In this document: positions 1 through 8,400 of the stretch, piece by piece
Position numbering within the stretch: the first letter of the stretch is position 1
Layout of the letters: each line of letters starts with the position of its first letter
DNA from: JAQIBY01 sp046546095
GTDB lineage: Bacteria; Bacteroidota; Bacteroidia; Bacteroidales; ML635J-15
NCBI GenBank assembly: GCA_046546095.1
Contig: JBKGYK010000086.1
Coordinates: forward strand, 1 to 10,860
DNA: 10,860 nt
Direction of reading: 5' to 3'
Made by a program: the position numbers and the translations under genes
The notes under the pieces: generated by a model
The model's database searches: none
What the model saw: only the letters and a program-made list of their open reading frames with translations
Told to the model about the DNA's origin: nothing

Positions 1-83
1 TATTTACGAACCGCCTGAACCAAATCATCCTCCGGAGCTATGTGTTTTAAGCCGGTTTTCTGTGTTTTGATCTGTCCCTGCAT
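1..83 (-). CDS. Possible N-terminal fragment of an unrecognised gene, cut by the window edge
   Basis: Read on the minus strand, an ATG at 83 opens a frame that runs off the left end without a stop, giving about 27 residues (starts MQGQIKTQKTGLKHIA, then EDDLVQAVRK). The fragment is charged and protein-like but matches no family I know. The same frame is open back to a TAA at 120-122, so a TTG at 116 is another possible start. Reading on past that TAA, the frame stays open to a TGA at 258-260. The whole could therefore be a gene interrupted by one stop, or just chance open frame. The plus strand carries only short stop-bounded frames here. Too little is visible to assign a function, and the call could be wrong. 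Confidence 0.25.
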   Translation of the reverse strand, partial: MQGQIKTQKTGLKHIAPEDDLVQAVRK

Positions 84-359
84 TGTTGCCAGAAACTCTG
101 TATTCTTATTTGCCAAAAATTATGTATTTGTAATTGCTGATAAGAGGAACTTATGCGCATAAAGATTTAGCACCTGAATTTGAATCCTGGGTGTCGGTTT
201 CTTCTGAACCCACCATGTATGTCGGGGTTTAGATGCGAAAAAAAACACATTGGGGCTTCAGCACTGATATGCTTTACTAAATTGTAATTGGTAAAACATT
301 CCACAAAATTTGCAGTAAAACCCCACACAAATAATTCAGGAATTATCCATCGAATTTCT
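84..359. other. Mostly non-coding region upstream of dnaG
   Basis: About 275 bases without a convincing gene. Short frames exist on both strands. One is a plus-strand TTG-initiated frame at 134-232 (32 codons, reading ...DLAPEFESWVSVSSEP...). Another is the minus-strand frame 257-123 that ends at TAA 120-122. They overlap antisense to each other, so at most one can be real, and neither has recognisable domains. A GGGGTTT near 224 and an AAACCCC near 317 are complementary but about 90 bases apart. I see no tRNA, riboswitch or IS end. The stretch may be a decayed gene or plain intergenic sequence carrying the dnaG promoter. Confidence 0.45.
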
Positions 360-367
360 TACCTTTG
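360..367 (+). promoter_or_regulatory. Candidate Bacteroidota -7 promoter box for dnaG
   Basis: The sequence TACCTTTG matches the TAnnTTTG -7 consensus of the Bacteroidota housekeeping sigma factor at all fixed positions. It lies 20 bases before the dnaG ATG, so the predicted leader would be only about 14 bases. No good TTG -33 element is seen 19-21 bases upstream, so the match is one-sided. Inferred from sequence alone. Confidence 0.45.
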
Positions 368-387
368 TTTTCCCTGAAAAATGATTC

Positions 388-2328
388 ATGATTGACAGAG
401 AAACCATAGACCGCATATTTGATACGGCTGAAATAGTCGACGTTGTAAGCGATTTCGTGCAGCTCAAACGGCGCGGTACCAACTACCTTGGCTTGTGTCC
501 TTTTCACAACGAAAAGACACCATCTTTCAATGTGTCGCCGGGCAAAGGTATTTATAAATGCTTTGGCTGCGGCAAGGGAGGCAATGTGGTGCAATTTGTC
601 ATGGATCACGAGCACATGTCCTATCCCGAATCCCTCAAGTATCTGGCCAACAAATACAACATTCCGGTAGAGGAGCAAAAACCCAGCGAAGAGGATCTGG
701 CTCAGCGGGACATGCGGGAAAGTATGATGGTTGTCAATGAGTTTGCCAGAAAATATTTCATCAGGCAGCTCACTGAAGATGAAAAGGGCAGGGCAGAAGG
801 CCTCAGTTATTTGCGGGAGCGTGGTTTTACCGATCACATGATAGAAAAGTTTGATCTGGGTTATTGTCCTTCAGGAAAAGACGAATTTACCAGCTATGCC
901 CTGGGCAAAGGATACAAACTTGAGTTTCTGGAAAAAACCGGACTTACCATTGTCAAAAATGACTGGCAGGCAGATCGTTTCAGTGGCAGGGTGATGTTTC
1001 CCATCCATTCCGTTTCCGGCAGGGTCATTGCTTTTGGCGGACGCACACTCAGTACCGACAAAAAAACGGCCAAATACCTGAATTCCCCGGAATCCGAAGT
1101 GTATCACAAAAGTAAGGTACTGTACGGGATATATCAGGCCAAGCGGGCCATTGTACAGCAGGATGTATGTCTTTTGGTGGAAGGCTATACCGATGTGATT
1201 TCCATGCATCAGAAAGGCATAGAAAATGTTGTGGCCTCATCGGGTACTGCCCTGACAGAAGACCAGATCCGGCTTGTCCGGCGCTTTTCTGAAAACATTA
1301 CCATATTGTATGATGGCGACCCGGCCGGATTGAAAGCTTCCCTGCGCGGAATCGATATGATTCTGGAGCAAAACATGAATGTCAAGGTGGTCATCTTTCC
1401 CGATGGCGAGGATCCTGATTCCTTTGCCAAAGCACACACTCCCGACGAAATCCGCGAATATATCGGCAGTAAGCAGGAGGATTTCATCCAGTTCAAAACC
1501 AATCTGCTGATGGAAGAAGCCGAGCGTGACCCGGTGAAACGGGCAGAAATGGTCAGCTCCATCGTGCGTACAATCTCTATGCTTGAGGATAATATCAAGC
1601 AATCGGTTTACATCAAGACGGTCAGTAAGCAAATGGATATGGGAGAAAATATCCTGTATGCAGAGTTGCAGAAATTCCGGGCAAAAAATCTCCGGGATAA
1701 GCAAAAACAGAACAGGCGCAATCAGCTACACAACAGGAATGCGCCCACACCTGCCGTACCTGCCCATGTTACCAACATTATCTTTGAAGAACATGAAAAA
1801 GAAATCATCACACTTTTGTTGATGTATGGTAATCAGGTAATTGAGAAAGATGAAGAAAGCGGCTTAGCACGTACATCAGCTCAGTACATCATCAATGAAA
1901 TCCGGAATGATGCCCTGAAATTTGAAAACCTGTTGTACCATAAACTGTTTGAGGAAGTGGATGAATTGCTTAGTAATGGCAAACCCATAGATAAGCAGTA
2001 TTTTATCCAACATCCTGATCCGGATATTGCCAGAATTTCGGCTGAATTGTGTACGACAAAATATTATTTGCATAAGTTTTGGGAAAAACGGGGCACCTTT
2101 GTGGAAACAGCTGAAGATAAATTGTCAGAATTTATCCCGAATCTGATCCATCAATACAAGCGCAAGGTGATGCAAAAAGCGCAGGAGGAAACTAACAAGC
2201 GCATCCAAAATGCTCAGAAAAACGGTGCAAGCCAGGATGAGATATACAAACTCATGCAAGAGAAAATCAAAATTCAAAAGGTCATCAGTCTGCTGGTGCA
2301 AAACAAGGGCATTGTGATTATGCGCTGA
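388..2328 (+). CDS. dnaG: DNA primase DnaG
   Basis: Makes the short RNA primers for chromosome replication and works with the DnaB helicase at the fork. The 646-residue length is normal for the family. The N-terminal CHC2 zinc finger is complete: C37, H40, C58 and C61 (CPFH ... CFGC). A TOPRIM catalytic domain follows, with E265 and D269 in VEGYTDV, D309 and D311 in DGD, and D342 and D344 in EDPDSF; these are the expected metal-binding acidic residues. From about residue 450 the sequence becomes helical and poorly conserved, as expected for the DnaB-binding C-terminal domain. The ATG at 388 is used because the CHC2 domain needs this N-terminus; the ATG at 381 is out of frame. It is transcribed alone, converging on mqnD 37 bases past its stop. 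Nothing appears broken. Confidence 0.98.
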   Translation: MIDRETIDRIFDTAEIVDVVSDFVQLKRRGTNYLGLCPFHNEKTPSFNVSPGKGIYKCFGCGKGGNVVQFVMDHEHMSYPESLKYLANKYNIPVEEQKPSEEDLAQRDMRESMMVVNEFARKYFIRQLTEDEKGRAEGLSYLRERGFTDHMIEKFDLGYCPSGKDEFTSYALGKGYKLEFLEKTGLTIVKNDWQADRFSGRVMFPIHSVSGRVIAFGGRTLSTDKKTAKYLNSPESEVYHKSKVLYGIYQAKRAIVQQDVCLLVEGYTDVISMHQKGIENVVASSGTALTEDQIRLVRRFSENITILYDGDPAGLKASLRGIDMILEQNMNVKVVIFPDGEDPDSFAKAHTPDEIREYIGSKQEDFIQFKTNLLMEEAERDPVKRAEMVSSIVRTISMLEDNIKQSVYIKTVSKQMDMGENILYAELQKFRAKNLRDKQKQNRRNQLHNRNAPTPAVPAHVTNIIFEEHEKEIITLLLMYGNQVIEKDEESGLARTSAQYIINEIRNDALKFENLLYHKLFEEVDELLSNGKPIDKQYFIQHPDPDIARISAELCTTKYYLHKFWEKRGTFVETAEDKLSEFIPNLIHQYKRKVMQKAQEETNKRIQNAQKNGASQDEIYKLMQEKIKIQKVISLLVQNKGIVIMR

Positions 2329-2333
2329 AAAAC

Positions 2334-2353
2334 ACGCCCCGAAAGTCTGGCGT
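2334..2353. terminator. Weak hairpin between convergent dnaG and mqnD
   Basis: ACGCC at 2334-2338 pairs perfectly with GGCGT at 2349-2353 around a 10-base loop, in the 37-base gap between the two convergent stop codons. No T-tract follows directly on the plus strand (GTTCTTT lies further on). The position suits a terminator but the stem is short. Confidence 0.2.
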
Positions 2354-2365
2354 CGGTGCTGTTCT

Positions 2366-3157
2366 TTAAGCAATGCCTTTTTTCTTAGCTTCTTCCAGCA
2401 GCCGTTCAACAGATTGCCTTACAGCATCGTCTTCCCCAAGTGAGTATTTATTGACATACAACTGGATGTGTTTTTTTATCACTGCATCTTTCATTTCCAA
2501 GGCATGCTTGCGGACAAATGGCATCGCACTTTCAGGTCGGGCAAAGGCTCTTTTGATACTCTGGTGGAGGGCTTTATCTATTTCCTGCTTTTTTGCTTCC
2601 GGAACTCTCTTGTGTATGGCAATCCCGCCAAGTGGCGTGGGCAGATTGTATCTGGATTCCCACAATTCACCAAGATCGACAATTTTTTTCAGGCCTTTGT
2701 CCTGATAGGTAAAGCGACTTTCGTGAATGATTAGTCCGGCATCCACCTCGCCATCCAGAACAGCTTCCTCTATTTCCGAAAAAACGTATACATTTTTTGC
2801 TTTTACCTGCGGATAAAAAATATCCAGCAGCAAACTGGCTGTGGTCATTTTTCCGGGAATGGCAATTGTCATGTCCTGCACTTCATCGGGATATGCCCTG
2901 GTCTTTGAAATAAGTATGGGGCCGCAGTTTTCTCCCATGGCAGCACCACTGCTCAGCAGGCTGTATTTATCCCGAAGCTTAAGCCACACATGATAGGATA
3001 ATTTGGTGACATCGCTTTCTTCATGCAATGCCAGGGTATTGAGGGTTTCAATGTCTTCGATGCGAAGGTCGATTTCATGTGCATACTGCTCCACGAAATC
3101 GGCAAACATGAAGGTATCATTGGGGCAGGAAGAAATGCCAAGACTCAGCTTGCTCAT
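2366..3157 (-). CDS. mqnD: 1,4-dihydroxy-6-naphthoate synthase MqnD (menaquinone, futalosine pathway)
   Basis: Converts cyclic dehypoxanthinyl futalosine to 1,4-dihydroxy-6-naphthoate, a late ring-forming step of the futalosine route to menaquinone, the quinone of the respiratory chain. The 263-residue product has the periplasmic-binding-protein-like fold typical of MqnA/MqnD. The N-terminal GISSCPNDTFMF (residues 7-18) is the MqnD signature and favours it over chorismate dehydratase MqnA. H145 in LIIHES corresponds to the histidine proposed as the catalytic base in the Thermus enzyme, and the TTASLL segment near 105-110 also fits the substrate pocket (family knowledge, from memory). The start is the ATG at 3157: it overlaps the mqnB stop as ATGA and leads straight into the conserved motif. 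A longer reading from 3226 would lie inside mqnB. Translational coupling to mqnB is likely. Confidence 0.93.
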   Translation of the reverse strand: MSKLSLGISSCPNDTFMFADFVEQYAHEIDLRIEDIETLNTLALHEESDVTKLSYHVWLKLRDKYSLLSSGAAMGENCGPILISKTRAYPDEVQDMTIAIPGKMTTASLLLDIFYPQVKAKNVYVFSEIEEAVLDGEVDAGLIIHESRFTYQDKGLKKIVDLGELWESRYNLPTPLGGIAIHKRVPEAKKQEIDKALHQSIKRAFARPESAMPFVRKHALEMKDAVIKKHIQLYVNKYSLGEDDAVRQSVERLLEEAKKKGIA

Positions 3158-3804
3158 AAAGATTTGTTTTTGAGATAATTGTTCAGGAACCAGGTGAGTT
3201 TTCCCAGTGCTATGCCGGTTTCCCACTTGTCTTTGTCCCGCTCTTTTACAGGATTTGATATGGCACGTATCTCAAGATAAGGAATCTTTTCTTCCTTAGC
3301 AAGCATGAAAAAGCCGGCACCTTCCATGTTTTCAATATCAGCCGATGGCATTCCCTCCAGCTTGAGGTTGTTGATATTTACCGTATTGGAACTGACATTG
3401 GGCAGGCCGGTTTCATGCCGCAATACCTGGTATTCATTGATCAGCACACCGCGCCGGTAATCTTCCCAGCCTTCACCGCCGGCAAGGGATGTGAAGTGAT
3501 CATTATTCTGATATCCGATATCGGCAAACTTTTCAGCTTCTACAACAGTCAGGTCTCCGGCCTTTAGATTGCTGGTGTTGCTGCCTGCTATTCCGGCCAT
3601 TATCAAAAAATCATATGGCTCGTGCCGGCATAGATGCCTGCTGGTATGGAGTAAGCTGGCAGGCAGTCCCGGCCCGCAAATCAGTAGATCAGTGTTGAGA
3701 GCAGGCAGGCTGTATAACTTGTCAGACTGCTGAACCGACATGTTGCTGTCAATGATTCTTTCTGCCTCGAAGGCAGTTGGTATGATCAGTAAGGTGTTAT
3801 TCAT
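3154..3804 (-). CDS. mqnB: Futalosine hydrolase MqnB
   Basis: Cleaves futalosine to dehypoxanthine futalosine and hypoxanthine, the second committed step of the futalosine pathway, in the cytoplasm. The 216-residue product belongs to the nucleoside phosphorylase/MTAN superfamily. Visible signatures are GIAG (71-74) after the beta-strand FLIMA, ENMEGAGFF (158-166) with the nucleoside-binding Met-Glu pair, and SNPVKERD (183-190) with the conserved catalytic Asp at 190. A related nucleosidase such as MTAN is the main alternative, but direct ATGA overlap with mqnD makes futalosine hydrolase the better call. mqnA and mqnC are not in this window and must lie elsewhere. The ATG at 3804 is preceded by an AT-rich leader and a good minus-strand -7 box. 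It diverges from folE. Confidence 0.92.
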   Translation of the reverse strand: MNNTLLIIPTAFEAERIIDSNMSVQQSDKLYSLPALNTDLLICGPGLPASLLHTSRHLCRHEPYDFLIMAGIAGSNTSNLKAGDLTVVEAEKFADIGYQNNDHFTSLAGGEGWEDYRRGVLINEYQVLRHETGLPNVSSNTVNINNLKLEGMPSADIENMEGAGFFMLAKEEKIPYLEIRAISNPVKERDKDKWETGIALGKLTWFLNNYLKNKSL

Positions 3805-3811
3805 AAGTACA

Positions 3812-3830
3812 CAATCAACATTTTTGATTG
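3812..3830. promoter_or_regulatory. Perfect inverted repeat between divergent mqnB and folE, candidate operator
   Basis: CAATCAA (3812-3818) and TTGATTG (3824-3830) form a perfect 7-bp inverted repeat around the 5-base spacer CATTT. It starts 8 bases upstream of the mqnB start codon and ends 10 bases before the folE-side -7-like box. This geometry suits a dimeric regulator site, or a hairpin in the mqnB leader RNA. No T-tract on the mqnB side suggests a terminator. No regulator is encoded nearby, so the function is inferred from symmetry and position only. Confidence 0.4.
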
Positions 3831-3839
3831 AAAAAATGT

Positions 3840-3847
3840 TTACTTTG
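3840..3847 (+). promoter_or_regulatory. Candidate -7 box for folE-fabD
   Basis: TTACTTTG matches TAnnTTTG except for T instead of A at the second position. It lies 21 bases before the folE ATG, giving a leader of roughly 15 bases. No TTG is seen at the preferred -33 distance. It abuts the oppositely oriented mqnB box. Confidence 0.3.
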
Positions 3848-3855
3848 CAAATCTA
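3848..3855 (-). promoter_or_regulatory. Candidate -7 box for mqnB-mqnD
   Basis: On the minus strand this reads TAGATTTG, a full match to TAnnTTTG, 43 bases upstream of the mqnB ATG. A TTG at 3881-3879 could be the -33 element, but the 23-base spacer is longer than the usual 19-21. The inverted repeat at 3812-3830 would lie within the transcribed leader. Confidence 0.4.
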
Positions 3856-3868
3856 AAGATAATAATTT

Positions 3869-4495
3869 ATGGAATTTACAATAAATCACGAAGAGGAAGG
3901 CGGCTTTGTTCGTACCGATAAATATGATGATGAGATTACCAATGAGCTGGCATCTCATTATTCACGCATCATTGATCTTGTTGGTGAGGATATCAGCCGC
4001 GAAGGGCTGGAAAAAACACCCATGCGTGTGGCCAAGGCCATGCAGTTTCTGCTTCAGGGGTACAATATGGATCCCATTGAAATCATCAATTCCGCCAAAT
4101 TTAAGGAGGATTACCGCCAAATGGTGATTGTGAAAGATATTGACATTTTTAGCATGTGTGAGCATCATATGTTGCCGTTTGTCGGCAAAGCACATGTGGC
4201 TTATATTCCCAATCATTACATTACCGGGCTCAGTAAAGTTGCCCGTGTGGTAGAAGCATTTTCCCGTCGCCTGCAGGTACAGGAGCGTTTAACAACGCAG
4301 ATTAAAGACAGCATTCAGGGTGCGCTGCAGCCCCTGGGCGTTGGCGTTGTTATTGAAGCCCGGCATCTGTGCATGCAGATGCGTGGGGTGCAAAAGCAGA
4401 ATTCTGTTACCACCACATCGGATTTTACCGGTGCATTTTTGAAAGAACCCACGCGCAAGGAATTCCTGCAACTGATTGGATCAAAACTTATGTAA
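3869..4495 (+). CDS. folE: GTP cyclohydrolase I FolE
   Basis: Converts GTP to 7,8-dihydroneopterin triphosphate and formate, the entry step to folate and other pterins, as a cytoplasmic homodecamer. The 208-residue length is normal for type IA. Expected active-site residues are visible: C97 and H100 in SMCEHHML and C168 in RHLCMQ as zinc ligands, H99 as the catalytic histidine, and H166 as a second active-site histidine. EGLEKTPMRVAKAM (45-58) and GLSKVARVVEAFSRRLQVQE (120-139) are classic FolE blocks, and GVQKQNSVTTTS (173-184) closes the pocket. The first ~20 residues are a variable, acidic extension. The ATG at 3869 is the first available start after the candidate promoter. fabD begins 21 bases after the stop, so the two are probably cotranscribed although their pathways differ. 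Confidence 0.97.
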   Translation: MEFTINHEEEGGFVRTDKYDDEITNELASHYSRIIDLVGEDISREGLEKTPMRVAKAMQFLLQGYNMDPIEIINSAKFKEDYRQMVIVKDIDIFSMCEHHMLPFVGKAHVAYIPNHYITGLSKVARVVEAFSRRLQVQERLTTQIKDSIQGALQPLGVGVVIEARHLCMQMRGVQKQNSVTTTSDFTGAFLKEPTRKEFLQLIGSKLM

Positions 4496-4516
4496 TCATT
4501 TTTAAAACCATAAAGT

Positions 4517-5395
4517 ATGAAAGCATTTGTATTTCCCGGACAGGGAGCACAGTTTCCGGGTATGGGCAAAGACCTGTACGAAAACTATCCCGAAGCCAAA
4601 GAGAAATTTGAAAAAGCCAATGAAATTCTGGGTTTTCGCATTACCGATATCATGTTTGAGGGAACACCGGAAGAACTCAAGCAAACCAAAGTTACCCAAC
4701 CAGCCATTTTTCTGCACTCGGTGATTCGTGCCATGGTGATGGGGGATGAGTTTAAACCCGATATGGTTGCCGGTCACTCGCTGGGTGAGTTTTCCGCTTT
4801 GGTAGCAAACCAGGCGCTGAGTTTTGAAGACGGCCTTGTGCTGGTGTCAAAACGTGCTATGGCCATGCAGAAAGCATGTGAAATGGAAGAATCCACCATG
4901 GCTGCCATTCTCGGCCTGGAAGATGCTGTGGTTGAGGAAAAATGTGCCGGAATTGATGAGGTGGTGATCCCGGCCAATTACAACAGCCCCGGTCAGGTGG
5001 TGATTTCCGGTTCGAAAGCCGGCATTGATAAAGCCATTGAGGTACTGAAAGAAGCCGGTGCCAAACGCGCTATGCCATTGCCCGTTGGTGGTGCGTTTCA
5101 TTCACCTTTTATGGAACCCGCCCGCGAAGAGCTGGCTCAGGCAATCAAAGATACAGCCTTTGCTGAACCGGTATGTCCGGTTTACCAGAACGTGGATGCC
5201 AAAGCATACACCAAACCTGCTGATATCCGTGAAAACCTCATCGCTCAGCTCACCAGTCCTGTCCGCTGGACACAAACCGTAAAAGCCATGATGGACGACG
5301 GTGCTGAATCATTCACTGAAATCGGTCCGGGAAAAGTGCTTGCCGGCCTGATTAAAAAAGTAGACCGCAAAATGCCGGTTGAAAATCTGAGCTAA
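4517..5395 (+). CDS. fabD: Malonyl-CoA:acyl carrier protein transacylase FabD
   Basis: Transfers malonyl groups from coenzyme A to acyl carrier protein, supplying the extender unit of type II fatty acid synthesis in the cytoplasm. The 292-residue length is normal. The oxyanion-hole glutamine Q9 sits in FPGQGAQ, the nucleophile S88 in GHSLGE (86-91), the carboxylate-binding R113 in SKRAMAMQ, the catalytic H195 in GGAFHSPF, and Q244 in IAQLTSPVRW matches the last conserved active-site position. GPGKVLAGL (270-278) is the usual C-terminal motif. All catalytic residues are present, so an active enzyme is expected. No other fab genes are adjacent; grouping with folE rather than a fab cluster is mildly unusual. 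No strong separate promoter appears in the 21-base gap after folE, and a hairpin terminator follows 28 bases after the stop. Confidence 0.97.
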   Translation: MKAFVFPGQGAQFPGMGKDLYENYPEAKEKFEKANEILGFRITDIMFEGTPEELKQTKVTQPAIFLHSVIRAMVMGDEFKPDMVAGHSLGEFSALVANQALSFEDGLVLVSKRAMAMQKACEMEESTMAAILGLEDAVVEEKCAGIDEVVIPANYNSPGQVVISGSKAGIDKAIEVLKEAGAKRAMPLPVGGAFHSPFMEPAREELAQAIKDTAFAEPVCPVYQNVDAKAYTKPADIRENLIAQLTSPVRWTQTVKAMMDDGAESFTEIGPGKVLAGLIKKVDRKMPVENLS

Positions 5396-5423
5396 TAGTA
5401 AACTGCAAAGAACATTGTAATGA

Positions 5424-5462
5424 AAAGAAGGCTGTCCGCTTAATGGTGGAACAGCCTTCTTT
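5424..5462. terminator. Strong hairpin, likely bidirectional terminator
   Basis: Positions 5424-5435 and 5451-5462 form a perfect 12-bp stem (AAAGAAGGCTGT with its complement). Two further C-G pairs are possible across a bulged A. It lies between the convergent stops of fabD (5395) and the T9SS cargo gene (5483). A- and T-rich stem ends give short U-tracts on both strands, better on the minus strand (TTCTTTTCATT). Its position and symmetry suit termination from both sides. Confidence 0.8.
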
Positions 5463-5482
5463 GGTTATGTGTGATGATACGT

Positions 5483-8400
5483 TTATCGTTTTACAACAAA
5501 CTGCTTGCGTTGGTTAAGCTGGGGTGAGTAGAGGATGTAGGTGCCGGATTCAAGCTCTGATACATCGATGCTCAGGTAACCCAGGGCTTCGTTTTTCTGT
5601 ATGGTTTTCACCTGACGGCCCTGCACATCCATAATAATAAAGGAGCAAGATTCCTCCGGAGAGATGAATTCTACAGACAATTTATCATTGACCGGGTTGG
5701 GGAAAATGTTGAAGAGAGGTTCGAGATCAAATTGTTTATCATGTCTTGTTAAATCATCATTTGTAGACTCCGTGGCTGCACTTGATTTATCATTTACCTC
5801 AGATGGTAAAGCAGTCATTGGAAGATACTCTTCATAACCAAATGCTTCCAGAGCATTTCTTGCTTTGGTACAGGCTGAGTTATTGAAATCTTCAGCTAAT
5901 GCATACAACCGATCAAGTTTATTTTCAATATTAGTTGCTGCAAGTGTAGGATTGAGAGCATTCGCTAATTCCAGACTATCAATAAATAATTCATCCTGTG
6001 AAATTGACAAGCTATTATTTCCTGAGAGATTACGTAAATCATTGAGCATGTTTTCTGCCTGAGTAAAATTATCATTGTACATGTAAATTTCATACAAACG
6101 TTTTTTCGCAAACGCACTGTTTTCAGTTTCAAGACTACTCATATATGAATCTACATCAATGCTGTCAGGATAATTGATGATTGTACGTTGCATGTCAAAC
6201 ATAACTTGTTGTTTATTAACTTTGATGCCATTTAATGCATTTGTTAGTTGTTCAAGTGCATTGACCCCATGTTGATATTGCTCAAGGTATGCAATCAACT
6301 CTGGGCTCAAACCTGACTCATCAAGGCTTTCTTTTACATTATCGGTCAAAGGTGAATTGGCCTTGAGTACCGAAGTACGGGATAATTCACTTACCTGATC
6401 ATTAAACAGATAGGTTTTCAGAATGGTATCGTTCAGATAGGGAGCACCGGCCATTAGCTGATTATGAACTTCTCCCTCGTTATTAGTGCCGGCAGTTTCT
6501 GCTGAAATAAGAAGGCTTAATTCATTTATATCACTAGTTGCACTGGCAATTTCAGTTTCTTTTTCTGATTCTTCTTCATCAAGACTCATTAAGCTTACAT
6601 CACTGTCTTTTGTAACCCCTCCATTCAAATTAGAAGGACAGGTATTTTCACCAGAACCCTGTTCTCTTGAAATATCATTTGGATCGTAACTAATAAGCTC
6701 CGGATTCAGATTATTATCAAAATATTCATATTGACCCAAATAGCTAACTGCATCATTAAAATAAAAATCATGTTCCCCAGACGAGGATGTTGAACAAAAA
6801 TCATTGCCGGCATATTTGTAATATGAATTATATAGCAATCCTTGTTGTTTAGACACATCGGTTACAACCAAATTGTATTGATCAAAATATGCGAGATGTC
6901 CTGCTAAAACAGAAATGGCATAATCTGTATTATTGAATTCATTACAAAGGAATGTTAAGCCCTCGTTTTTAGACCTACCTTCAAAATTATCACCAACAGC
7001 AACAATACCTGTTGCTACGCCATTGCTAGTTAGGTTGGAAAAATTATTTTTATATATTTCATTGTATACAGGACCGCTATTGTATATTTGGCAACCTAAC
7101 AACCCATCATAAAAACTATTTTCCTCAACCTGATATCCTGTACATCCATCCAGATAAAGACCAAAAGAGTCAAACAGTTCGGAGTTACCATCTGAGTTTA
7201 ACACATTAAAAATTGATTCCACAATTACTGGTGATTTATCTCGTACCCAAATACCACCCTTGTTGTTAATAAAACTCGCTTTGCGTACTTCGAGATTGGA
7301 TGCTGTCCAGCCCAAATCATTTATCCCATAATAAAGGTTTTCAAATGTACAAATATTATAATAGGGAGGATCTGGTAAAAGCGTATATCCAACAGAGAAA
7401 TTAGAAGATATTGCCTGAATTCCATTTCCATGATCCGGGTATCCATTCGGTATGTTTGTTTCGTCTGCTATGTTTTTAAAAACGGACCCATCAATATCTA
7501 TTCCACTTGCCTGGGCTAAATACACATGTTGATCGGGTATTTCGCTTTTATCGACATATAAATCGTTGGTTGTTTTAAACAGACAATCAACGATTGAACT
7601 ATAATAAAAGTTTGTTGACATATACACAGCACCTTTAACATTGTCTTTAAATGTTACGTTGTTGAGGTATGCATTGCCAGCATCTTTACAGATTACTCCA
7701 GCTTGTGCGTATTCAATTTCTGAATTTGTTATTTCAACATAAGGCTGTGTGCTTGTCCAGGGATCTACATCCTGAAAGCCATCGTTACCAAACACTTCAA
7801 TACCTTTCCACATTTTTTCAGATTCACATTCATCATAAGCAGTAAGGGTGGTGTTGTTAAGATCAAGTTTTGATCCATAACCACTGAGTGCATGAGTCAA
7901 TTCTATGCCCTTATCCACGTCAAAGTGAATGATCATATCATCAATATTGAGTTTTGCTCCGGGTTCTATGATTAAATCTCCCCGAAAATAAACTTCTGGT
8001 GTTGAACTACCCGTGGTAAAGGGGTTGTTTGTTGGCGTCCATGATACGTCTGATTGAATTTTCAAATCACCGCTGACCTCTGAAACGCTTCCGCCCATGG
8101 TGTTGACTACGGGCATTACGGTGTTTTCATAACAGCATGTTGTTGGGCTGGAAAAGGACTCATTGTATGAATAACCGTCTATCTGATCCGGTAACATGTA
8201 ATAATCCACACGATTGCTGCGGTCTGAATATTGGCTGTTTTTGATCATACCGCTGGAACCTACAGATAAATATGTGTTTTGTGCATTTGTATTTCCCAAT
8301 TCCCACATCTCCCCGTTGGATCTAAAGGTATAATACGATCCATCCCGGGCTTTTTCTATCTGGGCATTGTTGATGTTGTCAGAATAAGTAAGTGTGTTGT

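Noticed and set aside
48..160. Short minus-strand ATG frame starting MRISSSYQQL
   Set aside because: About 36 codons, low-complexity and out of frame with the more protein-like partial frame at 1-83.
343..837. Long minus-strand frame overlapping dnaG
   Set aside because: Antisense shadow of dnaG; its translation has no recognised domain while the plus strand encodes an intact CHC2 zinc finger.
1237..1704. 155-codon minus-strand frame within dnaG
   Set aside because: Lies wholly antisense to the DnaG TOPRIM and C-terminal coding region, with no independent support.
3158..3226. N-terminal extension of mqnD to an upstream start
   Set aside because: The extra residues are encoded inside mqnB and match nothing; the ATG at 3157 overlaps the mqnB stop as ATGA and begins right before the conserved motif.
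4363..4382. Perfect inverted repeat GCATCTG-N6-CAGATGC
   Set aside because: It lies inside folE and encodes the conserved RHLCMQMR segment; most parsimoniously a coding coincidence.
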